The notes under the pieces were generated by a model. It did no database searches, had not been told where the DNA came from, and saw only the letters and a list, made by a program, of their open reading frames with translations. Positions 10,796 to 22,915 of a stretch of 64,000 nucleotides of DNA are shown here, one piece after another; positions within the stretch are counted from its first letter, which is position 1; each line of letters begins with the position of its first letter. The stretch spans positions 1-64,000 of the forward strand of contig JAUJYZ010001273.1 in NCBI GenBank assembly GCA_033675265.1, given 5' to 3'. The translations under genes were made by a program, and so were the position numbers. Origin of the DNA: Actinostola sp. cb2023 (lineage: Eukaryota > Cnidaria > Anthozoa > Actiniaria > Actinostolidae).

Positions 10796-13700
10796 AGACA
10801 CGACACGCGGATGATGTAGGTGGTGATGGTATAATTGATGGTGATGATAATATGTGGCGGTGACAATGATGATGATGATGATGACAGTGTCGCGGATGAT
10901 GTAGGTGGTGATGGTAATAATTGATGGTGATAATATGTGGCGGTGACAATGATGATGATGACGACAACAGTGTCGATGATGATGTAGGTGGTGATGGTGA
11001 TGATAATATGTGGCGGTGACGATGATGATGATGACGACAGTGTTGCGGATGAACAACCCTGCATCTAAATTTGCATTTTTGCATTTTGCTGAAATTATTT
11101 CCATATTGCACATGTTTTAGAATTTAACAGGTCTGCTCATTCAAAAAGGGCAATTTCATTATTTGGAGTTCAATTTCCATCATGTACAATTGTTCAAAAT
11201 TACTGTTTTGTAGTTTTTCATTTATTCAATCTTGCAAACAAATAGCACAATTTTTGATATATATCTCAGGACACATAAATTTATGTGTTTTAGCCTACAC
11301 ATATAGTACATTTTTATCTCAGGACACATAAATTTATGTGTTTTAGCTTATAAATGTATGTGTTTTAGCCTGTAAACAAAAACTTGAATGGTCCTTTTCA
11401 GTAGAAAGATCTGCATAAATTCTTACTTATGAACAGATTTTGCAATAATTTTATAATATGCAAAATTAAATGCAGGGTTGTTATGATGTAGGTGGTGATA
11501 GTAATAATTGATGGTGATGATAATATGTGGCGGTGACAATGATGATGATGACGACGACAGTGCCGCGGAAGATGTAGGTGGTGATGGTAATAATTGATGG
11601 TGTTGATAATATGTGGCGGTGACAATGATGATGATGAAGATGACAGTGTCGATGATGATATAGGTGGTGATGGTAATAATTGATGGTGATGCTAATGTGT
11701 GGCGGTGACAATGATGATGATGATGACGACAGTGTCGCGGATGATGTAGGTGGTGATGGTAATAATTGATGGTGATGATAATGTGTGGCGGTGACAATGA
11801 TGATGATGATGACGACAGTGTCGCGGATGATGTAGATGGTGATGGTAATAATTGATGGTGATAATATGTGGCGGTGACAATGATGATGATGACGACAACA
11901 GTGTCGATGATGATGTAGGTGGTGATGGTGATGATAATATGTAGCGGTGACGATGATGATGATGATGACAGTGTTGCGGATGATGTAGGTGGTGATAGTA
12001 ATAATTGATGGTGATGATAATATATGTGGCGGTGACAATGATGATGATGACGACGACAGTGTCGATGATGATGTAGGTGGTGATGGTAATAATTGATGGT
12101 GATCATAATACATTGTATGTGGCGGCGACAATGATGATGATGTTGACGACAGTGTCGCGGATGATGTAGGTGGTGATGGTAATAATTGATGGTGATGATA
12201 ATATGTGGCGGTGACAATGATGATGATGACGACGACAGTGCCGCGGAAGATGTAGGTGGTGATGGTAATAATTGATGGTGTTGATAATATGTGGCGGTGA
12301 CAATGATGATGATGAAGATGACAGTGTCGATGATGATATAGGTGGTGATGGTAATAATAATGGTGATGATAATGTGTGGCGGTGACAATGATGATGATGA
12401 TGACGACAGTGTCGCGGATGATGTAGGTGGTGATGCTAATAATTGATGGTGATGATAATGTGTGGCGGTGACAATGATGATGATGATGACGACAGTGTCG
12501 CGGATGATGTAGGTGGTGATGGTAATAATTGATGGTGATGATAATATGTGGCGGTGACAATGATGATGATGACGACAACAGTGTCGATGATGATGTAGGT
12601 GGTGATGGTAATAATTGATGGTGATGATAATATGTGGCGGTGACAATGATGATGATGATGACGGCAGTGTCGCGGATGATGTAGGTGGTGATGGTAATAA
12701 TTGATGGTGATGATAATATGTGGGGTGACAATGATGATGATGATGACGACAGTGTCGATGATGATGTAGGTGGTGATGGTAATAATTGATGGTGATCATA
12801 ATACATTGTATGTGGCGGCGACAATGATGATGATGTTGACGACAGTGTCGCGGATGATGTAGGTGGTGATGGTAATAATTGATGGTGATGATAATATGTG
12901 GCGGTGACAATGATGATGATGACGACGACAGTGCCGCGGAAGATGTAGGTGGTGATGGTAATAATTGATGGTGTTGATAATATGTGGCGGTGACAATGAT
13001 GATGATGAAGATGACAGTGTCGATGATGATATAGGTGGTGATGGTAATAATAATGGGTGATGATAATGTGTGGCGGTGACAATGATGATGATGATGATGA
13101 CAGTGTCGATGATGATATAGGTGGTGATGGTAATAATAATGGTGATGATAATGTGTGGCGGTGACAATGATGATGATGATGACGACAGTGTCGATGATGA
13201 TGTAGGTGGTGATGGTGATGATAATATGTGGCGGTGACGATGATGATGATGATGACAGTGTTGCGGATGATGTAGGTGGTGATAGTAATAATTGATGGTG
13301 ATGATAATATGTGGCGGTGACAATGATGATGATGACGACGACAGTGTCGATGATGATGTAGGTGGTGATGGTAATAATTGATGGTGATCATAATACATTG
13401 TATGTGGCGGCGACAATGATGATGATGTTGACGACAGTGTCGCGGATGATGTAGGTGGTGATGGTAATAATTGATGGTGATGATAATATGTGGCGGTGAC
13501 AATGATGATGATGAAGATGACAGTGTCGATGATGATATAGGTGGTGATGGTAATAATAATGGTGATGATAATGTGTGGCGGTGACAATGATGATGATGAT
13601 GACGACAGTGTCGCGGATGATGTAGGTGGTGATGGTAATAATTGATGGTGATGATAATGTGTGGCGGTGACAATGATGATGATGATGACGACAGTGTCGC

Positions 13701-16700
13701 GGATGATGTAGGTGGTGATGGTAATAATTGATGGTGATGATAATATGTGGCGGTGACAATGATGATGATGACGACAACAGTGTCGATGATGATGTAGGTG
13801 GTGATGGTAATAATTGATGGTGATGATAATATGTGGCGGTGACAATGATGATGATGATGACGGCAGTGTCGCGGATGATGTAGGTGGTGATGGTAATAAT
13901 TGATGGTGATGATAATATGTGGCGGTGACAATGATGATGATGACGACAACAGTGTCGATGATGATGTAGGTGGTGATGGTAATAATTGATGGTGATGATA
14001 ATATGTGGCGGTGACAATGATGATGATGATGACGGCAGTGTCGCGTATGATGTAGGTGGTGATGGTAATAATTGATGGTGATGATAATATGTGGGGTGAC
14101 AATGATGATGATGATGACGACAGTGTCGATGATGATGTAGGTGGTGATGGTAATAATTGATGGTGATCATAATACATTGTATGTGGCGGCGACAATGATG
14201 ATGATGTTGACGACAGTGTCGCGGATGATGTAGGTGGTGATGGTAATAATTGATGGTGATGATAATATGTGGCGGTGACAATGATGATGATGACGACGAC
14301 AGTGCCGCGGAAGATGTAGGTGGTGATGGTAATAATTGATGGTGTTGATAATATGTGGCGGTGACAATGATGATGATGAAGATGACAGTGTCGATGATGA
14401 TATAGGTGGTGATGGTAATAATAATGGTGATGATAATGTGTGGCGGTGACAATGATGATGATGATGACGACAGTGTCGCGGATGATGTAGGTGGTGATGG
14501 TAATAATTGATGGTGATGATAATGTGTGGCGGTGACAATGATGATGATGATGACGACAGTGTCGCGGATGATGTAGGTGGTGATGGTAATAATTGATGGT
14601 GATGATAATATGTGGCGGTGACAATGATGATGATGACGACAACAGTGTCGATGATGATGTAGGTGGTGATGGTGATGGTGATGATAATATGTGGCGGTGA
14701 CGATGATGATGATGATGACAGTGTTGCGGATGATGTAGGTGGTGATAGTAATAATTGATGGTGATGATAATATGTGGCGGTGACAATGATGATGATGACG
14801 ACGACAGTGTCGATGATGATGTAGGTGGTGATGGTAATAATTGATGGTGATCATAATACATTGTATGTGGCGGCGACAATGATGATGATGTTGACGACAG
14901 TGTCGCGGATGATGTAGGTGGTGATGGTAATAATTGATGGTGATGATAATATGTGGCGGTGACAATGATGATGATGACGACGACAGTGCCGCGGAAGATG
15001 TAGGTGGTGATGGTAATAATTGATGGTGTTGATAATATGTGGCGGTGACAATGATGATGATGAAGATGACAGTGTCGATGATGATGTAGGTGGTGATGGT
15101 AATAATAATGGTGATGATAATGATGTGGCGTGTGACAATGATGATGATGATGACGACAGTGTCGCGGATGATGTAGGTGGTGATGGTAATAATTGATGGT
15201 GATGATAATGTGTGGCGGTGACAATGATGATGATGATGACGACAGTGTCGCGGATGATGTAGGTGGTGATGGTAATAATTGATGGTGATGATAATATGTG
15301 GCGGTGACAATGATGATGATGACGACAACAGTGTCGATGATGATGTAGGTGGTGATGGTAATAATTGATGGTGATGATAATATGTGGCGTGACAATGACA
15401 ATGATGATGATGATGACGGCAGTGTCGCGGATGATGTAGGTGTGATGGTGATGGTAATAATTGATGGTGATGATAATATGTGGCGGTGACAATGATGATG
15501 ATGACGACAACAGTGTGGCGGGTGACGATGATGATGTAGGTGGTGATGGTAATAATTGATGGTGATGATGAATATGTGGCAATGATGATGATGTGACAGT
15601 GTCGCGGATGATGTAGGTGGTGATGGTAATAATTGATGGTGATGATAATATGTGGCGGTGACAATGATGATGATGACGACGACAGTGTCGATGATGATGT
15701 AGGTGGTGATGGTAATAATTGATGGTGATCATAATACATTGTATGTGGCGGTGACAATGATGATGATGTTGACGACAGTGTCGCGGATGATGTAGGTGGT
15801 GATGGTAATAATTGATGGTGATGATAATATGTGGCGGTGACAATGATGATGATGACGACGACAGTGCCGCGGGAGATGTAGGTGGTGATGGTAATAATTG
15901 ATGGTGATGATGACAATGATGATGATGGTGGTGTCGATGATGATGTATGGTGATGGATAATAATGGTGATGACATATGTGTCGGTGATGATGATGATATG
16001 GGTGGTGATGGTAATAAGTGTCGCGGATGATGGTGATGATAATATGTGTGGCGGTGACAATGATGATGATGATGACGACAGTGTCGCGGATGATGTAGGT
16101 GGTGATGGTAATAATTGATGGTGATGATAATATGTGGCGGTGACAATGATGATGATGATGACGACAGTGTCGCGGATGATGTAGGTGGTGATGGTAATAA
16201 TTGATGGTGATGATAATATGTGGCGGTGACAATGATGATGATGAGGTGGTGACAACAGTGTCGATGATGATGTAGGTGGTGATGGTAATGGTAATAAATG
16301 ATGGTGATGATAATATGTGGCGGTGACAATGATGATGATGATGACGACAGTGTCGCGGATGATGTAGGTGGTGATGGTAATAATTGATGGATGATGATAA
16401 TATGTGGCGGTGACAATGATGATGATGGTGACGATAACAGTGTCGATGATGATGTAGGTGGTGATGGTAATAATTGATGGTGATGATAATATATGTGGCG
16501 GTGACAATGATGATGATGATGACGACAGTGTCGCGGATGATGTAGGTGGTGATGGTAATAATTGATGGTGATGATAATATGTGGCGGTGACAATGATGAT
16601 GATGATGTGACAGTGTCGATGATGATGTAGGTGGTGATGGTAATAATTGATGGTGATGATAATATGTGGCGGTGACAATGATGATGATGATGACGACAGT

Positions 16701-18365
16701 GTCGCGGATGATGTAGGTGGTGATGGTAATAATTGATGGTGATGATAATATGTGGCGGTGACAATGATGATGATGATGATGATGTAGGTGGTGATGTAAT
16801 AATTGATGGTGATGATAATATGTGGCGGTGACAATGATGATGATGATGAGTGTCGATGGATGATGTAGGTGGTGATGATAATAATGATGATGTAGGTGGT
16901 GATAATATGTGGCGGTGACAATGATGATGATGATGACGACAGTGTCGATGATGATGTAGGTGGTGATGGTAATAATTGATGGTGATGATAATATGTGGCG
17001 GTGACAATGATGATGATGATGACGACAGTGTCGATGATGATGTAGGTGGTGATGGTAATAATTGATGGTGATGATAATATGTGGCGGTGACAATGATGAT
17101 GATGATGACGACAGTGTCGATGATGAGGTGGTGATGGTGATGGTGATGATAATATGTGGCGGTGACAATGATGATGATGATGACAACAGTGTCGATGATG
17201 ATGTGGTGATGGTAATAATTGATGATGATAATATGTGACGGCGGATGATGTAGGTGGTGATGGTAATAATTGATGATGATGTGGCGGTGACAATGATGAT
17301 GATGATGACGACAGTGTCGCGGATGATGTAGGTGGTGATGGTAATAATTGATGGTGATGATAATATGTGGCGGTGACAATGATGATGATGATGACGACAG
17401 TGTCGATGATGATGTAGGTGGTGATGGTAATAATTGATGGTGGTGATAATATGTGGCGGTGACGATGATGATGATGATGACGACAGTGTCGATGATGATG
17501 TAGGTGGTGATGGTAATAATGATGATGGTGGCGGTGATGATGAATATGACGACAGTGTCGATGATGATGTAGGTGGTGGTCACAATGATGATGATGATGA
17601 CGACAGTGTCGCGGATAATGTAGGTGGTAATGGTAATAATTGATGGTGATGATAATATGTGGCGGTGACAATGATGATGATGATGATGACGACAGTGTCG
17701 ATGATGATGTAGGTGGTGATGGTAATAATTGATGGTAATGACAATGATGATGATGATGACGACAGTGTCGATGATGATGTGTGATGGTAATAATTGAATA
17801 ATATGTGGCGGTGACAATGATGATGATGATGACGACAGTGTCGTAGGTGGTGATGATGTAGGTGGTGATGGTAATAATTGATGGTGATGATAATATGTGG
17901 CGGTCACAATGATGATGATGATGATGACAGTGTCGCGGATGATGTAGGTGGTAATGGTAATAATTGATGGTGATGGTAATGACAATATGTGGCGGTGACA
18001 ATGATGATGATGATGACGACAGTGTCGATGATGATGTAGGTGGTGATGGTAATAATTGATGGTGTTGATAATATGTGGCGGTGACAATGATGATGATGAC
18101 GACAACAGTGTCGATGTTGATGTAGGTGGTGATGGTAATAATTGATGGTGATAATATGTGGCGGTGACAATGATGATGATGTTGACGGCAGTGTCGCGGA
18201 CGATGTAGGTGGTGATGGTAATAATTGATGGTGATGATAATATGTGGCGGTGACAATGATGATGATGATGACGACAGTGTCGATGATGATGTAGGTGGTG
18301 ATGGTAATAATTGATGGTGATGATAATATGTAGCGGTGACAATGATGACGACGACAGTGTCGTGT
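10795..18365. repeat. Giant GAT-rich minisatellite, about 86-bp unit, with higher-order structure
   Basis: About 85-90 tandem copies of a unit starting GATGATGTAGGTGGTGATGG and containing AATTGATGGTGATGATAATA and GTGGCGGTGACAATG, then a variable (GAT)n run and GACGACAGTGTCG. A variant unit with ATACATTGTATGTGGCGGCG recurs at about 12111, 12804, 13396, 14175, 14859 and 15737, giving a higher-order period of about 590-880 bp. Strand composition is very skewed (G and A on +). The minus strand stays open in all three frames (up to 1622 codons of H, S, P, I, T); these are not genes. The array lies inside one intron. Confidence 0.9.
11052..11482. mobile_element. MITE inserted in the giant minisatellite
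   Basis: The only unique island in the array. Its ends are inverted: AACAACCCTGCATCTAAATT at the left, and AATTAAATGCAGGGTTGTT at the right. ATG flanks both sides (11049-11051 and 11483-11485), a possible 3-bp duplication, although the array itself is full of ATG. Inside, ATCTCAGGACACATAAATTT recurs in direct orientation. Confidence 0.7.
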
Positions 18366-18519
18366 TGATAATGACAGTGATGACAACTACATTTACAACT
18401 AGGAGTATTACGACGAACCCCTGCTCATGTGTCCAATCAATACAAACTGTTAAACCATTCTTAGCCAGACCCTCAATTCTATTGTCGTTCTCTATAATGA
18501 TTATTATTTAAACGAACAG

Positions 18520-18587
18520 AGAACTGAAGTGGAACAGTTTTTTCTGGATTCCTTGGAATATGTGAAAAATGAGATCGTGAGAAACAG
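18520..18587 (+). CDS. Exon 10 of the visible BBOF1-like gene
   Basis: Acceptor CGAACAG, coding for RTEVEQFFLDSLEYVKNEIV, donor GTAGAG. Phase 0 in, phase 2 out, matching the next exon. It lies just right of the giant minisatellite. Confidence 0.7.
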
Positions 18588-18886
18588 GTAGAGTACTATA
18601 TTTTCATATTACACTATTAAAGTCCTATTTAAAAACAATTTCTTATGTGTTAAAATATGTTTCCACAAGTTCAAGAGATTTTCCAAAAAAAATTGGTAAC
18701 AAAAATTATCGTGATATATTTGTGACGATGTTTGTTTGGCGTAACTGAATGTTGAAAATTCAGTAACTATGAGACATTACCTTCATAGTAAAATACTTTT
18801 TTGTTACCTGATTTTCGCGAAATGAATGCTCCCCCTAAACGAAGACGAAACTAAGGCAATATTTATAACTGGAAAACGCCTATTCT

Positions 18887-19027
18887 CTACTTTCTCATAG
18901 CACATAATGCTTTGCGCCGGTAATACAAAAGAAAATGGTGTTGCATAATTACATGGTTGACAGAAAGCTCCCATTTTCTTTTGTATTGCCCCCAAGGCGC
19001 AAAGCATTATGTGCTATGAGAAAGTAG
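18887..19027. mobile_element. Hairpin MITE in intron 10
   Basis: Two arms of about 55 bp: CTACTTTCTCATAGCACATA at the left and TATGTGCTATGAGAAAGTAG at the right, continuing inward through GCTTTGCGCC and its mirror. The loop is about 30 bp. Confidence 0.75.
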
Positions 19028-19216
19028 ATAATCAAATAAAATCGAGCCTGACGATCGCGCACTTCTAATGGTCTGGAACAGATCTGCTCATTTTCATATT
19101 TTCTTCTTGAAATCGCGAAATTAAATATGGCCTTGCTAAAATCGTGAAATGAACGAATAAGGCAAATATTCCATCTCTAACTCTAACTTCTCTCACCTCG
19201 TGCCCTTTTCTCGTAG

Positions 19217-19477
19217 GGTTCAGTACCGACGCGACGCACAGGCTGCCTATCAACAACGCATGCTCGATGCGCATGCTGGCCATGGGGAGTACCCCATGGT
19301 ACGTACGTTCAAGCCATCAGATACCAGTACCAATAATGTCTTTGAGGATCTTAAAGTGCCGGAACGGTGGACTGGAATGGAAGGCAAAATCGACATAGGA
19401 GATCTGACGTGGGAGCAAAGAGAACGAATACTAAGATTGATGTTTGCTAAGATGAATGGATTTAAAGAGAAAAGAAG
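19217..19477 (+). CDS. Exon 11, the best conserved block of the BBOF1-like gene
   Basis: Acceptor TCGTAG, 87 codons without a stop, donor GTACGT. Contains YRRDAQAAYQQRMLDAHAG, GEYPMVRTFKPSDTSTNNVF and IDIGDLTWEQRERILRLMFA. This is the part that identifies the family most clearly. The absence of lesions contrasts with exons 4, 5, 8 and 9. Confidence 0.75.
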
Positions 19478-19555
19478 GTACGTTGAGCAAACAGTAGAGA
19501 TACACGGCCTCTGTGTCATGACGCCCCTGATTCCACTACATTCGAACCTCCCGTA

Positions 19556-19830
19556 AGCGACCACCCAAAATGTCAAGCTTTGTGGTCGCTTACAAGAGGT
19601 GGTCGCATACGATAGGTTTCAACTGGAGTGATTTGACTTGGAACTGAACTTTTGGTATTTTGGAAAACTAGTCGCTTAGGAGAGGTGTTCGCTTACGAGA
19701 GGTTCCAACTGGAGTGATTTGACTTGGAACTGAACTTTTGGTATTTTGGAAAACTAGTCGCTCAGGAGAGGTGTTCGCTTACGAGAATGGTCGCAACCTG
19801 AGGTTCAACTGTATTTCCATTCTCGCTCGG
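19556..19830. repeat. Dispersed repeat with 84-bp direct duplication
   Basis: Blocks at 19618-19701 and 19702-19785 are near copies, containing CAACTGGAGTGATTTGACTT and TTTTGGAAAACTAGTCGCT. The surrounding GGTCGCTTAC/GAGAGGT motifs repeat at short range. No gene. Confidence 0.7.
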
Positions 19831-19914
19831 GGAATTCGGACCGGCACGACTCAGAGCAGGCGGATGATAATCATGCTAACACGGTGCAACATTGCTGGCA
19901 ATATAGTCGTTTTC

Positions 19915-20061
19915 GTAGGAGTGGGGAAGATACGGTACCGTGCCGTATTGCAAGACTTTGATTGGATGAGATGCATGTGCACGCTTTTTGATTGGTTCAG
20001 AAAGGAAGGCATTTGAGTGTCACTGTACCGTAGGTTTCCCGGCATTCACACGAAAACGACT
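19915..20061. mobile_element. MITE family A, copy 2
   Basis: Ends AGTCGTTTTCGT and ACGAAAACGACT are inverted. Internal GATTGGATGAGATGCATGTG and TTTTTGATTGGTTCAGAAAG match copy 1 at 10431-10583 closely. It lies in the last intron of the BBOF1-like gene. Confidence 0.78.
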
Positions 20062-20250
20062 GAATAAATGAAAACCTTTATCTAAGTAGGGCAGTGCCTT
20101 CAGTAACAAAGCGTACTGCTATCAATGCGAGCTCTATAATTGCAGCGTGTATCTGCTGTATATTTTTTCCATGATGCATGTAAAACGTGGTAGCGTAGGA
20201 ATGACTAGGAAGAGTAACACCAAATCTAAACGCCTTGTTTTTGCCAACAG

Positions 20251-20428
20251 ACACAAGCTGCCAAGCCTAGACCCAACTCCTACTTCCAAACAACCTCCAG
20301 TCAACGAGGAAGGCGATAGCACCTTCATTACACAAGGTGCAGTGCTGCCACCAGAATCAGCCAGTCAAGTCAAACCCGCCCTACCATCTTTACCAGCACC
20401 AGACCACACCCAAGAAGCTGTTGCGTAA
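20251..20428 (+). CDS. Terminal coding exon of the BBOF1-like gene
   Basis: Acceptor GCCAACAG, in frame with exon 11 (AG plus A gives Arg). It codes for 58 residues of a low-complexity proline/glutamine-rich tail ending DHTQEAVA and stops with TAA at 20426-20428. A poly(A) signal follows about 150 bp later. Confidence 0.7.
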
Positions 20429-20577
20429 GGACAGAGAAGCTATTCAAATAGAAAGCGGTTATTGTCAAATATGTACAAATGTATAGAGCGATTTTTAGCT
20501 GGATTCGAAACTGGATTTTATTTTGTATACAGAAGTGTCCATAGCGAAGGGGTAATGATAGTAATAATACGAGTACG

Positions 20578-20583
20578 AATAAA
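20578..20583 (+). other. Poly(A) signal AATAAA
   Basis: The canonical hexamer lies 150 bp after the BBOF1-like stop codon, the expected position for the 3' end of that transcript. Confidence 0.55.
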
Positions 20584-20699
20584 GTGTATTGAAGTCTTGA
20601 TGTTGTCTTGTGTGCATGTTAAAGTGCTACTTGTCGAAAATCGATCGAAATTTAATTTAGCTGAAACTTCATTGAATAATTATTCAAGGGTCTAATAAT

Positions 20700-21795
20700 A
20701 ACTAGTTAATTTTTTTTACGATATTCCAGAGGGAAGTACTATATTTTTATGAATCTTTAGAGGTGTCAGTGACGTCATCTACTCAACCCAACATTCAGCT
20801 CCATACATTTCTTTGTATTTTGTGAGTCAAAATATGTCAATGTTTTGTTCAGATAACAGCTCTGCATTGGATACAACTGGTCAGACAATCATTTGGTATA
20901 GACGGGAGGGGAGGGTGGCAGACTGTGGCAAAGAGGGGGAAGGGGAGGGTGGTAGTGTGATTGTCTGTATATATGATAGAGGGGAGAAAAAATAAATGAA
21001 ATATAAAAAGAGTAAAAAATAAAACTAGGAAAAATAGGATATTTAACAATTATTCGCCGAAGGCGAAGTGAATATCGTCTCATATTCACTGGTCGCTCGA
21101 CCAATCACATTGCGCGAAACTCTATATATTCACTGTCTAAAATTATCCTAAAAAACAATAAGCCGATGGAGATAAATAAAAAGTAAAAGAAGTAAAACTA
21201 GGATAAAATAAATGAGAAGAGGGGAGAGAATATACAAGTAAAATGAAGGAGATAGTGTGTAAATAAATTATAAAAAATGATAAATAAATAATAATAATAT
21301 TTATTGCTTATACTGCGCATTTTAACATTTGAATATGATCAAATGCGCATTACACAACACTAGAAAATAAAGGAAGGTATAAAAATAGGATGAGGGGAGG
21401 GGAGGATGGCAAAGTACGGAGGGGAGGGGGTTGTGAACGACGCAAAAGCATGGCCATGCAGAATGGATAGAACGTATAGAGAGAAGGAATAAATAACAAG
21501 CAAATAAAAAATAAATAACAGACCATTCTCGTACCCAGAGCCCTCTCCTCAATTGGTTTGTCGTTGGCTCTGGGGAACCCTGAAATTTTAGCAAATTTCA
21601 TTGGCTGTTGATCGTATTTGATTGGTCCCAGTGACATAAACAAAGATTCAAACTTGCAAAGCGAACGAAACGAATAACAGCGACGGTTGTATTTTCAAAC
21701 AATATATTCTTTTTTTGAATTATAAATCTATGGAAATGAGAGTGACTGTGTAGATCTAAATTGATCTAAATTCGTAAAGTGAGATCCAACGTACA
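20700..21795. other. Intergenic, purine-rich, no gene
   Basis: Two diverged copies of a GGGAGGGGAGGGTGGCA purine-rich block (about 20908-21030 and 21180-21440), each followed by AAATAAAAAATAAA-type sequence. A short palindromic segment GTGAATAT/ATATTCAC lies near 21070-21130. The short frames here are low complexity. Confidence 0.6.
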
Positions 21796-22350
21796 ATTCT
21801 CGGTTTTCACGTGACGTCATCAAAAAGCTAAAATCCAAACTATTCACCTCACAAAACTGTTTGTTGGATATCTTGTTGATGTCGTTATAAGAAAAGTCTT
21901 ACCAAAATAATTTGGTAATTTAGATGTTTTGTTTTCGATTTATTGCGAGTCAAATTCTGTCACGCAATACTGTCACGCGCATTTCAAAGCCGTAGAAATA
22001 GGAAAATTCGTTTGAAATAATACGATTTTAGCTTAGTAGATGATGGGTAACTTTATTTTGATGAATGTAGCTGTTTAAAAATTGAAGTGTTTGCAATATA
22101 AACATGATTTGCAGTCTTCGTGACTTGGCCGCCATGTTGGTGTCCCTCGGATGGGAAACCAAGATGGCGGCCCCATACATTTGAACTAAATTATGAGCAT
22201 AAGCGATCGCTCATATCTTCGTATCTAAAACTTCTTTTAACTAAGCCTTCGGCTGAGATATATAGTTTTGGCTGCTCTTTCGGCCTATGAAGGTTTTGTT
22301 CTATATAAGTCATGGGAAAATTGTCAATGACGTAGGTGAAAGCCGAGAAT
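21796..22350. mobile_element. 555-bp MITE with inverted ends
   Basis: ATTCTCGGTTTTCACGTGAC at the left and the mirror GTAGGTGAAAGCCGAGAAT at the right define the element. An internal inverted pair GGCCGCCATGTTGG and CCAAGATGGCGGCC lies at about 22128-22177. No coding sequence. Confidence 0.7.
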
Positions 22351-22615
22351 ATGATAAACTAGACGTTCATTGAGCGTTCACTCGTGCCCTGGTGCGATTG
22401 CGTTCTGAGATGCAGTTCATCATGAAAGACGCACTATGGGCCTCCAGCAACACACAAGTCCCTTGACTACGAGGTAATAATCTATGCCTGTGGTACGCGT
22501 CGCATAGATAAAGATCTCGAATCCGTACGTACTTGGTACCTCTTGAGGTTGCGGCATAGGTCAGATTGTTCTGATAACGCTCTTAAAAAATAGCCTGCGT
22601 CAGACGGCATACTGT

Positions 22616-22837
22616 AAAACATGGACTGGACTTGGACTGGACTGGACTCAAAATCTGTAAAACATGGACTGGACTCAAAAACTATAAAACATGGACTGGA
22701 CTCAAAAACTATAAAACATGGACTGGACTCAAAAACTGTAAAACATGGACTGGACTCAAAATCTGTAAAACATGGACTGGACTCAAAAACTGTAAAACAT
22801 GGACTGGACTCAAAAACTGTAAAACATGGACTAAAAA
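22616..22837 (+). repeat. 27-bp minisatellite, left arm
   Basis: About eight copies of CATGGACTGGACTCAAAAAC TGTAAAA. The unit length keeps frames open; the MDWTGLK-type frames are artefacts. Confidence 0.9.
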
Positions 22838-22864
22838 ACAGCTGAACAGGTGAATTAAATAATT

Positions 22865-22915
22865 AAATCTTTCTCCGATGAAGGGCCAAGGCTCGAAACG
22901 TCAGTAAAGTTTTAA
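22865..22915 (+). ncRNA. Degenerate hammerhead-ribozyme-like motif
   Basis: CCGATGA (22875-22881), a GGGC-CAAG-GCTC stem-loop, then GAAAC (22895-22899) has the layout of the hammerhead core, which is CTGATGA, stem II, GAAA. The C at the normal U4 position and an extra A before stem II make activity doubtful. Such motifs occur in Penelope-like and other retroelements. Confidence 0.3.

Larger units (their letters stand above)
5831..20428 (+). pseudogene. BBOF1/CCDC176-like coiled-coil gene (DUF4515), disrupted in the middle
   Basis: Twelve exon blocks with GT-AG borders read in order: 5831-5896, 5967-6029, 6218-6298, 6381-6448, 7203-7269 joined to 8114-8117, 8522-8618, 9478-9525, 9638-9705, 10145-10262, 18520-18587, 19217-19477 and 20251-20428. 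The product is rich in E, K, Q and R (coiled coil). The stretches KIAELAERAHSEA, SNLDETTRSVYKEN and the end segment EYPMVRTF to LTWEQRERILRLMFAKMNG fit the DUF4515 family, best BBOF1, a protein of motile-cilium basal bodies. Lesions: exon 4 has 68 bp and changes frame; exon 5 contains a MITE; exon 8 lacks one base; exon 9 has in-frame TGA and TAA. An exon expected between 10262 and 18520 was not found, and the 5' end is missing. It is either a decayed copy or a gene hit by assembly errors plus a recent insertion. Confidence 0.68.

Noticed and set aside
11481..18386. Minus-strand ORFs of 1306, 1622, 1163, 495 and 485 codons rich in H, S, P, I and T
   Set aside because: They overlap in all three frames, consist only of translated minisatellite and have no domain or splice context. 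Open frames follow from the low frequency of stop triplets in the repeat unit.
19250..19576. 108-codon minus-strand ORF
   Set aside because: Shadow of the conserved plus-strand exon 19217-19477.
20147..20250. ATG at 20147 as start of a separate 93-residue gene
   Set aside because: The coding part from 20251 is joined by a good acceptor to the preceding exon in frame; the upstream 34 codons are intron.
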